This document shows, in pieces, positions 21,321-33,075 of a stretch of DNA of 64,000 nt. Position 1 is the stretch's first letter, and every line of letters starts with the position of its first letter. The position numbers were made by a program, and so were the translations under genes. Below the pieces are notes generated by a model that worked only from the letters and a program-made list of their open reading frames with translations, did no database searches and was not told the DNA's origin. This DNA comes from Vesta saturnalis. Taxonomy: Eukaryota; Arthropoda; Insecta; Coleoptera; Lampyridae. The DNA is taken from positions 1,030,001-1,094,000 of the forward strand of contig JARFJB010001495.1 of the NCBI GenBank assembly GCA_036346205.1. Direction: 5' to 3'.

Positions 21321-23500
21321 GAGTTAATTTGGTTTACTTGAATTAAGTAGGCTTAGACTGTAGACTTTTTTTTGTTTGACAGATTCGTTTGACACACTTT
21401 TGTTGTTTGTTTCGTGTTATTCGTTGTTTTTTTTTTAATTGTTTCCTTTATCTGTCCTGTGTTAATGTCATACAATTAAAACCTTTTTTAAGTTCTAAAT
21501 AATTTACAATATTTTTACCTCATAGTTGTTTCTGAAACAATCATTATTCCCTGAGATAGTTCGTTCTCGCGCATGAAAATTATGAACTGTTTCATTTTAA
21601 AATAAATTATTAATTCGGTCAGCATTAGCTGTAGTACTAATTTTAAATACATTTTTCTTGGAAACGGTGCAGTTTAGCGACTTTGTATAAAACTATTATT
21701 ATCAATTTTTTAAAAAGTTACTCATGTCAAATTTTTCACATACAAAAAAAATATGACAACATATAGGTTTCTGCAAGCGCCTCTATAAATAACTGAAAAA
21801 ATAAATGAGTTAGCGTAAAAAAATAGAAAACAAAATAAATCTTTAAAGGCTCGCATGTCCTTAAGGGAGTAACTTGGTACTAAGGTAAGTTGACTTAAAT
21901 CGGTATATTTTAATCCAGAGAAGGTACCCCTGCAATGTGGCCCATTCTTTTCAGGATATTCCAGTTTAGCTTAGGAAGCCTCTACGAGTTTGGGAAGTCT
22001 GGAATGGAGGAAGTGGTGGTCCAAAAGTGTTTTAACTGAATGAGGAGGGTGATCAAAAGTGATAATTGTGCCCAAAAAGCACCGTCGTCAAAGCATTGTA
22101 AGAGTCGTTTCATACTGAGTAAGTGGTCGTTTATAGACATGCAATTACAAGTGAAGAAAATGGAAAAAAATAGGTAGGCGAAGTAGACGAAGTCCAAAAA
22201 AGGTCGCTGAAGGTTGCAACGGCAGAATATTGTTAGAGGCGTTGAAGGAATATGCACAGTTACTGCTACATAGTAAAATTGTTAAATATATGGTGGTAAG
22301 GAAGAGTGAAAGCGTGTTTGTTGTGGACCAGACGTAGAATTCCTTGCATGGTACTGTCTTGGGTGTAAGCGTTGTATTGGGTGATGTTAAGGATGCCTCG
22401 GCTAGTGAGCATGCTTTTAGTGATTGCTAAAATTGGTAGTGCGCCAGAGTTGAGTAGGTTTTTAATAACTGGGCGATTACTTTTAATGCCACTATTGTAT
22501 CTATTGTAGCGAGAAATGGGAAAGGTAACCGTATACTGCCAAAAAAATGGGAAAAGGTAATGGCAAGCAATGGACAATACTTCGAATAAAATAGTAGGTT
22601 CACAATAAATGTTCAACTTTTGATTAAAAAAAACGGCGGAAAATTATTTGTATACATATTGCATTTATTACGAGGTTGACATCTCAGCCTTAATAAAAGA
22701 AAAGTTAGGTTGGAGACAATCTTGAGTTAGAAGGCATTTTAAACATCGATGCCTTCAAGAGAACTGAACATGTTTGTGTGTACGGATATTAACAGAGTGC
22801 ATGTGCAGTCTTGTAAATAACCCCTTAGAAAGATCAAAGAAGTAAGAAGACTATAACAAAGCATGTGCGTATGAGCTTAAATGAGATTACCATATATTTT
22901 ACATTTTTAACCAGAAGACCCTTGATCACTTCAGTAACGTGGCCAACTTTGAGTCTTTTGTATACGGCACTTGACAATCTGTACAGGGAGTCAGGGACGA
23001 TGGATAAAACTACAGTAATTAAAATTTGGCAATACTACAGCAACTTCTTCTGTTCGAGGCTTAGGTTGTAACAATTATCATAGAACAGCTTTAAGGACAG
23101 ATAACTTGTTTGTAGAAGTTATAGTCCCTGAATTGCACTTGCTTGTCTAACATAACAGTATAGCAAGGTTTCATGTAAATGATCACAGTAAGGTTGAAAT
23201 ATCGTGAAATTGTATGTTTTTTATTCCCATAAAAAACGCTTTAAATTTGGCTAAATTCAATATTAAACCGTATTGATAGGTCGTTTGAATTGTTGATAAC
23301 GTTGGGTGCCTGCTTTCTTTCAGAAAAATAGAAAGACTTGTAATGTGTAGTCTGCATGGAGCTTACAACTTATAATATATATGTAGTGCACACAGGAAAT
23401 AAGAAGTTACCTTTTGTACATTATATCTTTTGAGAATTACACATTTAGTTAGATTATGACAAATTTTCATGGGCATAACATTAAGAAAATATCACCATAC
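21321..23500. other. Unassigned non-coding DNA
   Basis: Between 21980 and 22620 the minus strand holds two adjacent stop-free stretches (91 and 116 codons, different frames) with no recognised motif. The plus strand there is purine-rich, which suppresses stop codons on the other strand, so I do not call genes. Nothing else was seen. Confidence 0.5.
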
Positions 23501-23745
23501 GACCTTCCAACCTACAAAATGGAAATTAAAAGAAATGAAATAATTGTAATAACATTTTTTTGGGATAATTATGCAACTTCTTTTATATGAAGTTCATTAC
23601 GAAAATAGGCAAAAACAATAAACTATGTCAAACAGACGTTTAAAACTTCATGACAGACAGAGATTAATAGACATCTAGATGCTAACTTAAATTAAAAGAA
23701 ATGAAATAATTTTATTTCATACCAATACATTTTAAACAAATAAAC
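23501..23745 (+). repeat. Dispersed repeat family, copy with intact GACCTTCCAACCTAC end
   Basis: Starts GACCTTCCAACCTACAAAAT and continues through GGAAATTAAAAGAAATGAAA, GGGATAATTATGCAAC, TTCATTACGAAAA, AACAATAAACTATGTC, GACGTTTAAAACTTCATG and TTAATAGACATCTAGATGC. The same order of words occurs at 48981-49190 (plus), 24118-24262 (plus, partial), 30233-30428 (minus) and 30455-30570 (plus). No coding capacity. The element class is unknown. Confidence 0.8.
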
Positions 23746-23774
23746 CCTTAGTTACCGTAACTGTAAACATGTTC

Positions 23775-23794
23775 ATAACTCCCTAGGGAGTTAT
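23775..23794. repeat. Perfect 20-bp palindrome
   Basis: ATAACTCCCTAGGGAGTTAT equals its own reverse complement. TATAGATCTATA and another ATAACTCCCTA follow within 40 bp, and CATAACTCCCTTGATATATAA appears near 24083, so the ATAACTCCCT word is locally repeated in both orientations. Confidence 0.85.
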
Positions 23795-24117
23795 AGTAGG
23801 GAATTATAGATCTATAACTCCCTATAATGTATTTTGACAAATATTTGCAAGCTTGTCAGTTGCTATACCCATGGTAACAATGCCTACTTAATTTTTAAAT
23901 GTTCGTTTAATTTTTATAACCAACAAAATTTTGTTTTCATACTTCATTCATAATGAAATATGAAATAAAATTATTTATCTTTCACGTGAGTTATGTACGT
24001 TAATAACCTCGAGCAACTTACAATCCCTCGCGACTAACGTCCCTCCAGATTGCAATCCGTTGCCCTCGGTAGTTAACACCCTCATAACTCCCTTGATATA
24101 TAAATAACTATTAATTT

Positions 24118-24262
24118 CAATTTTTTTAGTTTAATTATGAAATCTCTTTTTTATACGTTCATAACGAAAACAGGCAACATTGTAAAAACAAAAACAATAA
24201 TCTATGTGAGAATGACCTTTAAAACTTCATGTCAGATAGAGATTAATAGACATAAATACAGC
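24118..24262 (+). repeat. Dispersed repeat family, internal fragment
   Basis: Shares TTTTTTTAG, ACGTTCATAACGAAAACAGG, AACAATAATCTATGTG, ACTTCATGTCAGATAGAG and ATTAATAGACAT with the 23501 copy. It lacks the GACCTTCC end. Confidence 0.75.
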
Positions 24263-24597
24263 GTGATCCAGATCGATTGTAGGGTTTGTAATTCCGCTGT
24301 GGCATATTGTTATCAAAAATGTATTCTAACACTGGAAAGTGTAAGTTGTTTATCAAAACTTTCATCCGCTGGGGTCATGAGCGTGCGTAAATACGTGTGG
24401 ATAAACTGTCATAATTTGCTTCCTTCTGCTCTTGTCGTTTTATTTGTCTTTTTGTTGTTCCCGTAATTCACGAAAAATCTGCCTTTTTCAAGACAAAAAC
24501 ATACTTGATTGACTTATCTGATAATTAAATAAATACGGAACTCTGTTTAAAATTAAAATAAAATGCAAATAACGTTTAGGTTATAATTCTTAGTGTC

Positions 24598-25480
24598 ATG
24601 TTTTCGGATGAACATAATAAGTTTATCTTGGAGGCTTATTTTCGATCTGGGTAACAAAATGAAGTTGGTGTCTGGAAATATTCACAAGTTTCTTGCTTCG
24701 AGGGATTCAAACAACGGTTCGCCAACAATGACGTTGCTTACAAAACATTCACACAGCATGTTCGTAGAATTGTTCAACGTTGTTGTGACACCGGCTCCGC
24801 ATCCAAAGGTAAATCTCCTGGCAGAAAACCTTTACTTGACGAAGAAGGCTTAGAAGATATTCGGGGGCGATTGGAAGATAAATCTTTTAGGCAGATTGTC
24901 TGCTGAAAGTGGTAATTGAGTAAAACTTGTTTTTATTACTAAATGTAGATTATTTATTAATTGTAATTGTAGGGGTTTTGTATGGGACGTGCCAGAGGGC
25001 TTAAAAAAACTGAAGATGCTCCTGTACAAAATATTTGATTACAAGAAATACTTCCAACTAATTTTGAAAAGAATCAAACGGACTGTATCTGGTTTCACGA
25101 AAATCTCAACAACAATGATGTTTTGGATATAACGTTTTTCAATGACGAGGCATGTTTTCATCTAAGAGTCTGGATTGCCATGTCCAGAAGCTGAATAATT
25201 GGACGTCTTTTTAAATGAAAATATAAATGCCGAAAAATATCAACAATTAATTCTAAGACCTTTTATTGAACAACTGCACGACGACAAGCTTCAAAATGGG
25301 TGTTTCCAGCAAGATTCCGCAATATTCCACACGGCCCATACAACGTTGGTATATTTATCGCAGTTAGCACTAATCGATCTCTCTGCTTGACTCCGCTCGA
25401 CTGCTTTCTTTTCAGTCATCTTAAAAATGTTGTGTATGCAAATCGTTTTCCGATCTTGGTGAAACTTGTACTAAAATGCA
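24598..25480 (+). pseudogene. Mariner-like transposase with a probable 61-bp intron
   Basis: Begins at ATG 24598 with MFSDEHNKFILEAYFRSG, an N-terminal HTH start. Another frame continues GFKQRFANNDVAYKTFTQHVRRIV and KSPGRKPLLDEEGLEDIRGRLE. Coding then stops at LSAESG, and the expected VSYGTCQRAL-type continuation (here VLYGTCQRA) resumes after 61 bp bounded by GTAATTG (24912) and TTGTAG (24972). Removing that interval keeps the codon phase, as a spliceosomal intron would. Then FFNDEACFHL (first catalytic Asp), a deletion, NENINAEKYQQLI, CFQQDSA (second Asp) and LTPLDCFLFSHLKNVVYA (third Asp, another frame). Multiple frameshifts make it dead. Confidence 0.82.
24912..24972 (+). other. Putative spliceosomal intron in mariner-like transposase
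   Basis: GT...AG-bounded, AT-rich, 61 bp, phase 1, lying precisely between two halves of a contiguous protein motif. It could alternatively be a small insertion, but the exact GT/AG borders and restored motif favour an intron. Confidence 0.55.
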
Positions 25481-25499
25481 TGACACAGTGACGTCCATG

Positions 25500-26125
25500 A
25501 ACCAACCTGAATCTTAGATATTTATATTTCTAAATCGTTTCAGTAAATATTTACCGATTTCATAACGACTTAAAAATTAGTGATTTTGTATTCAACCTAG
25601 AAATCTGTACTGTCTTCTACTAAAATCTGTTCTTATACTTTACTGTTATTGAAAGTGCCTTATCAATTTTATTTCAACCTAAACATGATGACGCTAGATT
25701 CCGTCAATTCACAAAACATGCTAATACAGAATGCAATAATAGAACTCTAATATTAATTTGATAGGAAGACATTTTCAAAATTAGAAATATATTTAAACTA
25801 ATAGTATCAAAAGTAACAAGAAGAATTTATTGAACGAAACCTTAATTTTAATTTCATTTAAACCTTTAATTTCTGTTAGTATTTATTTTGCATGCACAGA
25901 TATAAATTCACTTGTTGCCTTTCCAGTTTTGTGGCGCAAACATTTTATGTTACGTGTTTTCAGCGTATGAACATCTGTTATGTATGTTGATAATTTCTGT
26001 AAATTTACACAATTGTGATAAAAATGTATTTATGTTTGTAAACATCGTGGTAGAGAATTGCAATATATGTTATTTATTACTATTATCTATTTTACGTCTG
26101 CAGTGTACAAACAATGCAAAATTAC

Positions 26126-26127
<2 letters not shown>
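25500..26127. other. Unassigned non-coding DNA
   Basis: No features recognised. Confidence 0.5.

Positions 26128-26202
<75 letters not shown>
26128..26202. repeat. (TA)n microsatellite
   Basis: About 37 uninterrupted TA units. The Tyr-Ile frames through it are artefacts. Confidence 0.98.
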
Positions 26203-26204
<2 letters not shown>

Positions 26205-27419
26205 GCCACATCGCGTTCAATTATGTTTATAAAGGTACACCACATATTGATTATTTCTATATTATCTATTTTATGAAAAACAGTACACCTACGTGTTTTT
26301 AAGCTGCTAAACAAGCTTTTATGAAGTCTCTAATGTATTTGGGTGCTCACGAGCATATAAACATTTTTACCTCACATTACGAAAGTATCTTTTTTTGCAT
26401 TTTACACGTCATGATAAATTTTAAAATGTCAGAATTCCAATTACTTTTTTATTACTATGCAGAATTTGCGTCATTTAGGAACTATATGTATAAGCAACTG
26501 TTGTTTTCGCAACAACGAGAGTTAACTATGGAATAAATGTAAAAATCAATACCGCATCAATAGAAACATATGGGTAACAAGTAGATTTATATGTTTATAA
26601 AAATTGTACTTTTATGCACATATTTACACGTTTTAAGAACTAAATGAATGCATACTGGGTTATAAAACATCAAATTCTTTCAATTTTACTTGTGCTTGTT
26701 TAAATTATCAATTACATTGTATTGTGAGGTCATGTGTTGCACACATCAGATTTTTCTAATGCGCGGAGCACCATAATTATTGTTTTCGTGAAAACATCGA
26801 TCTCGACTTTTCAATTGATTTACTCGTTTTCATAATTTTGAAAACCATTTAGACCAGTTCCGACTTGATGTCTTGTGTGTCTTCATGGAAAAGGTAGTTT
26901 TGAAAATCTGGATTCTGTCAAATTTTAGTTATAACCCATTTACAAATGAACGTACCTTATAGAAGGCACTAAATTTTGTTAATATCTCGAAAACTGCTGA
27001 CTAAATAAAAATAGCTAAAAGATAATACAATTTTAGATAAGCTTTTTTAAGGGTAATTGACTGTTAGATAAGTCATGTTAAAACGGAAAAATTCCTTTTA
27101 ATGTAGCCTTGAGTACATTTGATAAACGAAGACGAAACATCAGTACTGAATTAATATAAATTGAAATACAATTAGTTATTTTGTATTAAAGTCAATGTAA
27201 AACCGAATATTATGTATATTTGACACTCCTTAATTTAAATCTTTCGATAATTTGAGTTGTTTCGGTTCCTCAATAAATTTAAAAATCAATGTGATTTGGT
27301 CCACTCGGTATTTTGAAGTCGAGAATTTTCTACTCTATAATTTGAAGTCGGTCATTGTTTTCATGCACAGACCTGTCATTTGTTTAGATGAATGACACCA
27401 TAACATTACATGCATAATG
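26203..27419. other. Unassigned non-coding DNA
   Basis: No recognised feature; AT-rich. Confidence 0.5.
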
Positions 27420-29650
27420 TACAGGGTGAGCGAAACCCGATATCTCAGCTCTATAATATGAAAAGGAAAACGATAGAAAAATCTGATAAGATCTTCTTAC
27501 ATGGGATTGAGTAAGGTCCATTTTAAGCCGAATTTACACATTTTTCATATTTGGAAACTGAAGTAATGACGTCTTCAATTTTTTTCTGTTGAAAATTATA
27601 GGCAAATTGTAAAAAGTATGAAAGATTTCCAACCGTCAAGATTTAAACAAGTAGCCTTAGCAAACAAATCGCAAAGTCGCATCAATCAATAATTAAACAT
27701 TATTTATTTATTTAACATTACAAAACATATATCTGCTGTTACCATAGAAAGAAACAAAGCATGAAGGAAATCATTACAACAAATTTTGTCAAGTGTATAT
27801 TACGTCATTGTATGACAAGATTACTTATACAAACATAGTTAACACCTTGATACTTAATATTTAAGTGTGTCATGTTAAAAATATTATGTTTGGGTTGTTA
27901 CTGGTAGGAAGACATTAAATAAGCTTTTTGTGATACGAAGTTATATAAGATATAGGGATAAACATTTTCTTAAAATTCAAAATTTTACATTTAACTTTAA
28001 TCAATTAAAGAAGATTGGTATGTTTTTAAAATACAGATTAGGAAATTGCCCTTTATTATACATTACACGTTACGTGAAAGTGGGCCTTTCTTTTTTATTT
28101 TTACTACTTACGGATTCTTAATTACTCGAATTATCGTTGTATAATAATAATTTGTAAAAAAAAGTATTATCGAAAATTCCTAATCGTCACGATTTAAACA
28201 AGTAGCCTTTGAACACAAATATTAGAGTCGCATCTGTCAATATTAAACTAATGGTTGACAAATATTGTTTTATTGTCATTTGACTTAAAAAATGTTCACG
28301 CACAACGAAAAAGTCGACATGTTATTAGTTTATGGAGACTGTCAAAAGAACCCTAGAAGAGCAGTTCAGTTATACGCCCAGAGATACCCCGATCATGTTA
28401 TATTCCAAGCTTAAAAATAGTTTAAGGTTGGAACGTAATTTACGTGCAAATAACGGGACATTTTCTTTTCGAAAGGGAAGAAAAATGGTTAAAAGGGTGA
28501 CAATACGGTTGCTACTGTTTTGCAGTATTTTGAAGAATATCCAGGGAACTCGATTCGGCAAGCCTGTCGTGAGTTGAATTTAAAATATATTTCTATACAG
28601 AAATTTTTGAAAGAAATTGGTTATCACGATTATAAACTTCACAACTCAGAACACTTGATCAACATCAACAACGAATAGTTAATTATGTTGCCCAAATGAT
28701 GGTAAACTTAGACATCAATGACAATCGGTTTTTTCAGCATATTTTACAGACGAACGAAAGCCGTTTTGTTAGTAACGGTAAGTTCAATAGAAAACTGAAC
28801 ATTTTTGGGCTACTGACAATCCACATTTCGTCAATCCGATTCAAAACCAAGGACACTTCGGAATTAACGTTTGGTGTGGTATGATTAACGTGCATTTGAT
28901 TGGTCCATATTTTTAAGAAAGAAATTTTACAATGCTTCTCGAAAATGTGCCATTACAGCTGCGAGAAAATATATGTTTCCAGCCCGACGGAGCTCCACCG
29001 CATAAAGCAAGAATTATCCAACAATATTTAAATGAAACTTACAGAAAAATTGGGTAAGTATAAATGAGCCGAAACAGTGGGCGCTTGGATCACCGGACCT
29101 GACTCCACTAGACTTCTTCTTGTGGGGAACTTTGAAGAATGAAGTTTACAGAACACCATCTGTTAACTTGGAACATTTAAAAGAAAGGATCAGTAATGCT
29201 TGTAAAGAACTATCTAGAGAAATGTTTCGTAAGGCTTCAGTGAGAGCAGTAATGTGGAGATTGGACAAGTGTTTAGAACCGGAAGGTTTCTTTCTGTGGT
29301 AATAGTCCGTGCTTTGTAATATTAAATTAATGAATGTTTAATTATTGACAGATGCGACTTTGATATTTGTTTCCAAAAGCTACTTGTTTAAATCTTGACG
29401 ATTGGGAATTTTTGGTAATACTTTTTTTTTACAAATTTGGTTATAATTTTTCAACGGAACAAGGTAACAAATTTTATTCTTTACTATATTTGTTCGGAAA
29501 ATTAGCTCTATTTAAATATACCAAAATATAGGTACGTTTCTGAGAAAAAAAATTGATGACGCATTTTCAAACATGAAAAATCATGCAAATTCGGCTTAAA
29601 ATGGACGTTACTCAATCCCATTGAAGAATCTCTTTTCTGTTTTTGGAAAA
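27420..29650 (+). mobile_element. Composite mariner-like structure: element plus an extra inverted 3' end
   Basis: A transposase remnant (28289-29302) is framed by inverted repeats of about 110 bp (28149-28262 and 29334-29443), sharing CGTCACGATTTAAACAAGTAGC-like words. To the left, 27420-27780 is an inverted copy of the right part of the element (29262-29640), including the last transposase codons and the terminal region with GGGATTGAGTAA and TCCATTTTAAGCCGAATTT. The outer end reads TACAGGGTGAGCGAAACC (27420). About 370 bp of unmatched DNA (27781-28148) separates the two parts. Confidence 0.75.
28289..29302 (+). pseudogene. Mariner-like transposase remnant
   Basis: Ordered motifs in several frames: a TTEEKVDMLL-like HTH start (about 28300-28330, here NEKVDMLLVYGDC), RAVQLYAQRYPDH, RQACRELNLKYISIQKFLKEIG, then ILQTNESRFVSNGKFNR where a T-D-E is expected (first catalytic Asp now Asn, about 28747), INVWCGMI, FQPDGAPPHKARIIQQYLNE with the second Asp intact, and SPDLTPLDFFLWGTLKNEVYR with the third Asp intact. 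The C-terminal 60 codons (29120-29302) are open and end at a stop. The spacing of the last two catalytic residues is about 40, consistent with DD41D-like groups. Stops and frameshifts in the first half inactivate it. Confidence 0.85.
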
Positions 29651-29779
29651 AATTGATACTGCGCAGTCAGTTATGTATTAGTACAAAAAAATCATCAAAT
29701 TTATTCCATTAGTTTTTACAATAACAACATACTAAGTGTAACAAAAGACAAATTAACACATAATCCACTATTCAGATTT

Positions 29780-29995
29780 TTTACCTTCTCTCTTTCAAAA
29801 CATGTTCAAAATGTCTTCCTTCTACTTCTAAACATACTGCAACTTGTTTTTTAAATGAATTGTGTACTCGTTGCAACATTTGCGGAGGAAATCATTCGGC
29901 AAGCATCCTTAACTCTATCCTTCATATTTTCAGAAGTCGTAGGTTCAACAGCCATGACTTTTTCTTTAACAAATCCCCACAAGAAAAAATCAAGT
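29780..29995 (-). pseudogene. Mariner-like transposase, C-terminal fragment
   Basis: The minus strand reads LDFFLWGFVKEKVMAVEPT (29990-29940, frame-shifted within) then a stretch resembling NMKDRVKDACRMISSANV, the usual C-terminal block after the third catalytic Asp. The N-terminal part is missing. This is a different copy from 28289-29302: opposite strand, different residues. Confidence 0.65.
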
Positions 29996-30232
29996 TCTCT
30001 CTATAAATTGGCCTCCTGTCGATAATTTTTTCTGCATTCGCCCAACACCAATAACATATCGACTTCCAGGTAAAAATTGGAATTGGCCATAATTCACACA
30101 CAGTTTGAAAGATGTCACCCCCACCACGTACAAAATTGTCTGTCATAAAATTTTAGTTAAGACGTCAAAATACGTCCCCCTTGTAGCATATTCTAAAATT
30201 CCATTGTAAATAGTCAAACGGTTTTCGAGATG

Positions 30233-30570
30233 TCCCTTGGTAACACTTTAAAATATTCACATTGTATTATCGTCTGTCATGAAGTTTTAAACGTAGATTA
30301 TTGTTTCTGTTTTTACAATGTTGTTATGAACGTATTAAAAAAATCCAAGTGGATAATTTACCTAAAAAATTATTACTAAAATTATTACATTTCTTTTAAT
30401 TACCACTTAGTGGTTGGGAGGTCGTGTGTTGATCTACGCCAGATATTTTAGCAGCCTCTTTTTTTAAAAGACAAAACTAAACAATGATAACAATAATCTA
30501 TGTCAGATGGACGTTTAAAACGCCATGTCAGATAAATTAATAGACATATGGATGGTAACTTAAAATAAAC
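30233..30570. repeat. Inverted pair of dispersed-repeat copies
   Basis: A minus-strand copy (30428 down to 30233, with GGTTGGGAGGTCGTGTG at its start) faces a plus-strand partial copy (30455-30570) carrying AACAATAATCTATGTCAG and GACGTTTAAAACGCC. The arms share roughly 110 alignable bases. Between them lies TTGATCTACGCCAGATATTTT, related to the ATATCTGGTGTGGAACACCAC leader at 48956. Confidence 0.7.
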
Positions 30571-30767
30571 TCCAAAGCCACCCGATTCTATAAAAATATC
30601 GATAATACAGTTGTTCAATCTTATTGAATTAATTTTTAATGAAGTTTGGCTTCGTATAAGAATACTTTATAAAGAAAAGTTATGTAAAATTAAATTTGCG
30701 CTAAAATTAATAATTATTCAGATATTGAAAATTTGAACACGCTTAAATTCCACCTTAGGATTTTTTT

Positions 30768-30838
30768 TGCACGCACGCACGTATGCATGTACGCACGCAC
30801 GCACGAACACACGCCCGTATGTACGCACGCACGCAAGG
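30768..30838. repeat. (ACGC)n degenerate microsatellite
   Basis: ACGCACGC tetramers with GTATG interruptions. It is preceded at 30721-30769 by words (GATATTGAAA, TTTGAACAC, CACCTTAGGATTTTTTTTGC) shared with 34971-35023 in the TIR-bounded family copy. This array therefore also sits inside a member of the dispersed family. Confidence 0.8.
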
Positions 30839-31605
30839 ACAGAGGTAGAGTGGGAAAGTAAGAGTGGTGGTTGTTATTGCAGATTGGAAAAAGAAGAGAG
30901 ATTATTTGATAACTGAAATGCCATTAGTCTATTTCAATAAATGCTACACTTAATATTACCACCTGGGTTACTAAATTATGCGCTATTTGTATCTTAAATG
31001 TTTCTTTGATTGTTCACATAGTTATGATGTCTTTAGAGGCTTAATCGTTGTGTAAATTACTGGTTGTCTTTGATTCATGCAATTAATAATATTGAGTAAG
31101 ATTGAGGTGATGCAACAGGTGTTCACGAGTGTTAGTCTGGCAATATTCGAGCGCACGAAGCAATAATTTCTGTTGATGCGATCGGGCAAAGAACAGAAAC
31201 TGCCTTATTTTGATAGTAAGTCCAGATTTTTATTCACCAACGTATTGATTAATTATGAATGAATGAAAAGGTGAAGATTTTTTTCTTTTGGGTTATCTAA
31301 AGCACGTATTGATGAAAAATTTATCCTGTTCCTTTCATGAATAATATTACGGGCGGAATTACAATAATTATGATATTTAAAGGATTACTGAGCAACTAAG
31401 ATTAGCTAAAGATTATTCAAATCCACTGAAAAGTTTACAGAGTGTATACGCTCTCTCGTTCTTGCAGAAAAGTAATACATTGAAGCCATAAAAGATAACT
31501 TTGATACTAGACGTAAAGAACATATGAGATTTTTTAGATTAAGTCAACCAAAAAATTGGAAACAATTTCAATTTTTGCAATTTTATATTTTATCAAGCCA
31601 AAATT

Positions 31606-31608
<3 letters not shown>
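30839..31608. other. Unassigned non-coding DNA
   Basis: No recognised feature. Confidence 0.5.

Positions 31609-31665
<57 letters not shown>
31609..31665. repeat. (AT)n microsatellite
   Basis: About 28 uninterrupted AT units. Confidence 0.98.
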
Positions 31666-31667
<2 letters not shown>

Positions 31668-31954
31668 CCAAATAACTGTAATACGCAAATAATTATCTCA
31701 CCTCGCATTTGTTTAGCGATACTTAAACTTAATTAATTCCATGTATCATAAAATAATTGATTTTTCAGTAATAACAGGCTTTTAATTCTTATTTGTTGGA
31801 TAATACAGCATGTTCTCCGTTAGTCTTCTTCATGATTTATGCAATTCTGAATTTGTAAGTTATTTTACTATTTTTATAAAAACCGATTAATAACATTCTA
31901 TAACAGATTTTCACCTAAACGTAGTTATGATAGCATGCTTATTCCTTTGCGTTT

Positions 31955-32110
31955 TAATTTGACCAAAATGGCAACATGACATTTAGATAGTCCAAAACGC
32001 TGACGATCATTTCGAATGCATTATCTGACCAAAACGCTGATGCAAGGACTTGACATGTTCAGAATGCAGATAACCATTTCGCAACACCGACAATCCTTTA
32101 GACACATTCA
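31955..32110. repeat. Degenerate repeat with core GACCAAAACGCTGA, related to 5690-5935
   Basis: GACCAAAATGGCAACATGAC, GTCCAAAACGCTGACGATCA and GACCAAAACGCTGATGC recur about every 40-60 bp with decay. The vocabulary matches the 5.7-kb locus. Confidence 0.6.
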
Positions 32111-32861
32111 GTTCTTATATTTTTGTAACTTAGTAATAATTTAAATAACTAAAATCGATATACGCTACAAAAATCAGTTATCCACTACCGTTTTAATTCC
32201 CCTGAGGATTAAATAAAATTCAAAATAATTCATTTATGAGTTTAATAGTTATCGAACTTCGTGAAGTAAATTTAAACGCAATTTATACTGAATTACAAAA
32301 CCAACTAAAGTATTGTATTCAACATATACTATTTAGCTAACCTTGCATTTTGAATCTGCTGAAGTAAACTTTATAGAAATAATTTAAAAAGTTTCTGCCG
32401 CTGCTCTTACCTTTAATATGATCCAATTAATACAATTTCAGGATACACATTCAAAGTCTCTATTTATTTTTTAACTTCTTTTTAATTTCATTTGGACTAA
32501 CTTAAAATCATTAGCAATCAAACGCTGAGTAACGCAAAATTAAGTTATGAAAACTAACTTTTCAAATTGTTCATTAATTAAAAAATTCAACCCACAAATT
32601 ATGGGGGTACTTTTGTAAAAGTTGTTTTTATTTGTTGAACATTATATTTTCAGCATAATTTTTAGTTTATATTTGCAAGGAATAAAAATTAATAGGTGTT
32701 TACATAAACGTTAGAGGTTGCTGAAGAGGAGTGACTGAAGCACGAAGCTGGGAATTTTGCCCAAATGAAAGTAATAGCGTGACTTTATACATACATGCAG
32801 TAATACACTCTCTTCATTACCTAGAAACTGGAAAACTATTAGTAAAGAACTACGACAAAGT

Positions 32862-32965
32862 ATGTGGTGTTGAACAACACAGGACTTTCCAACCTACAAA
32901 AGGGAAATTATAATTTTGTAGGGTAATAATGCATCCCCTATTTTACTTTCCACCCTGGGAGGTCG
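32862..32965 (+). repeat. Dispersed repeat family, 5' end fragment
   Basis: GTGGTGTTGAACAACACAGG precedes GACTTTCCAACCTACAAAAG (32883 onward), the same leader-plus-end arrangement as 48956-49000. The copy then diverges. Confidence 0.65.
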
Positions 32966-33075
32966 GATAGTTATATGTAAATCACGGCGCCACTAAATTG
33001 TTTTTGAGGTATGAAATTTGATACTTGAGCTAAAGTTATACATTAATGGGCCGATATTTTCAACAATAACACAAC

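Noticed and set aside
21982..22616. Two adjacent minus-strand frames (91 and 116 codons)
   Set aside because: Different frames, no motif, and purine-rich plus strand explains the lack of stop codons.
26114..26302. Tyr-Ile frames with apparent membrane segments
   Set aside because: Translation of (TA)n.
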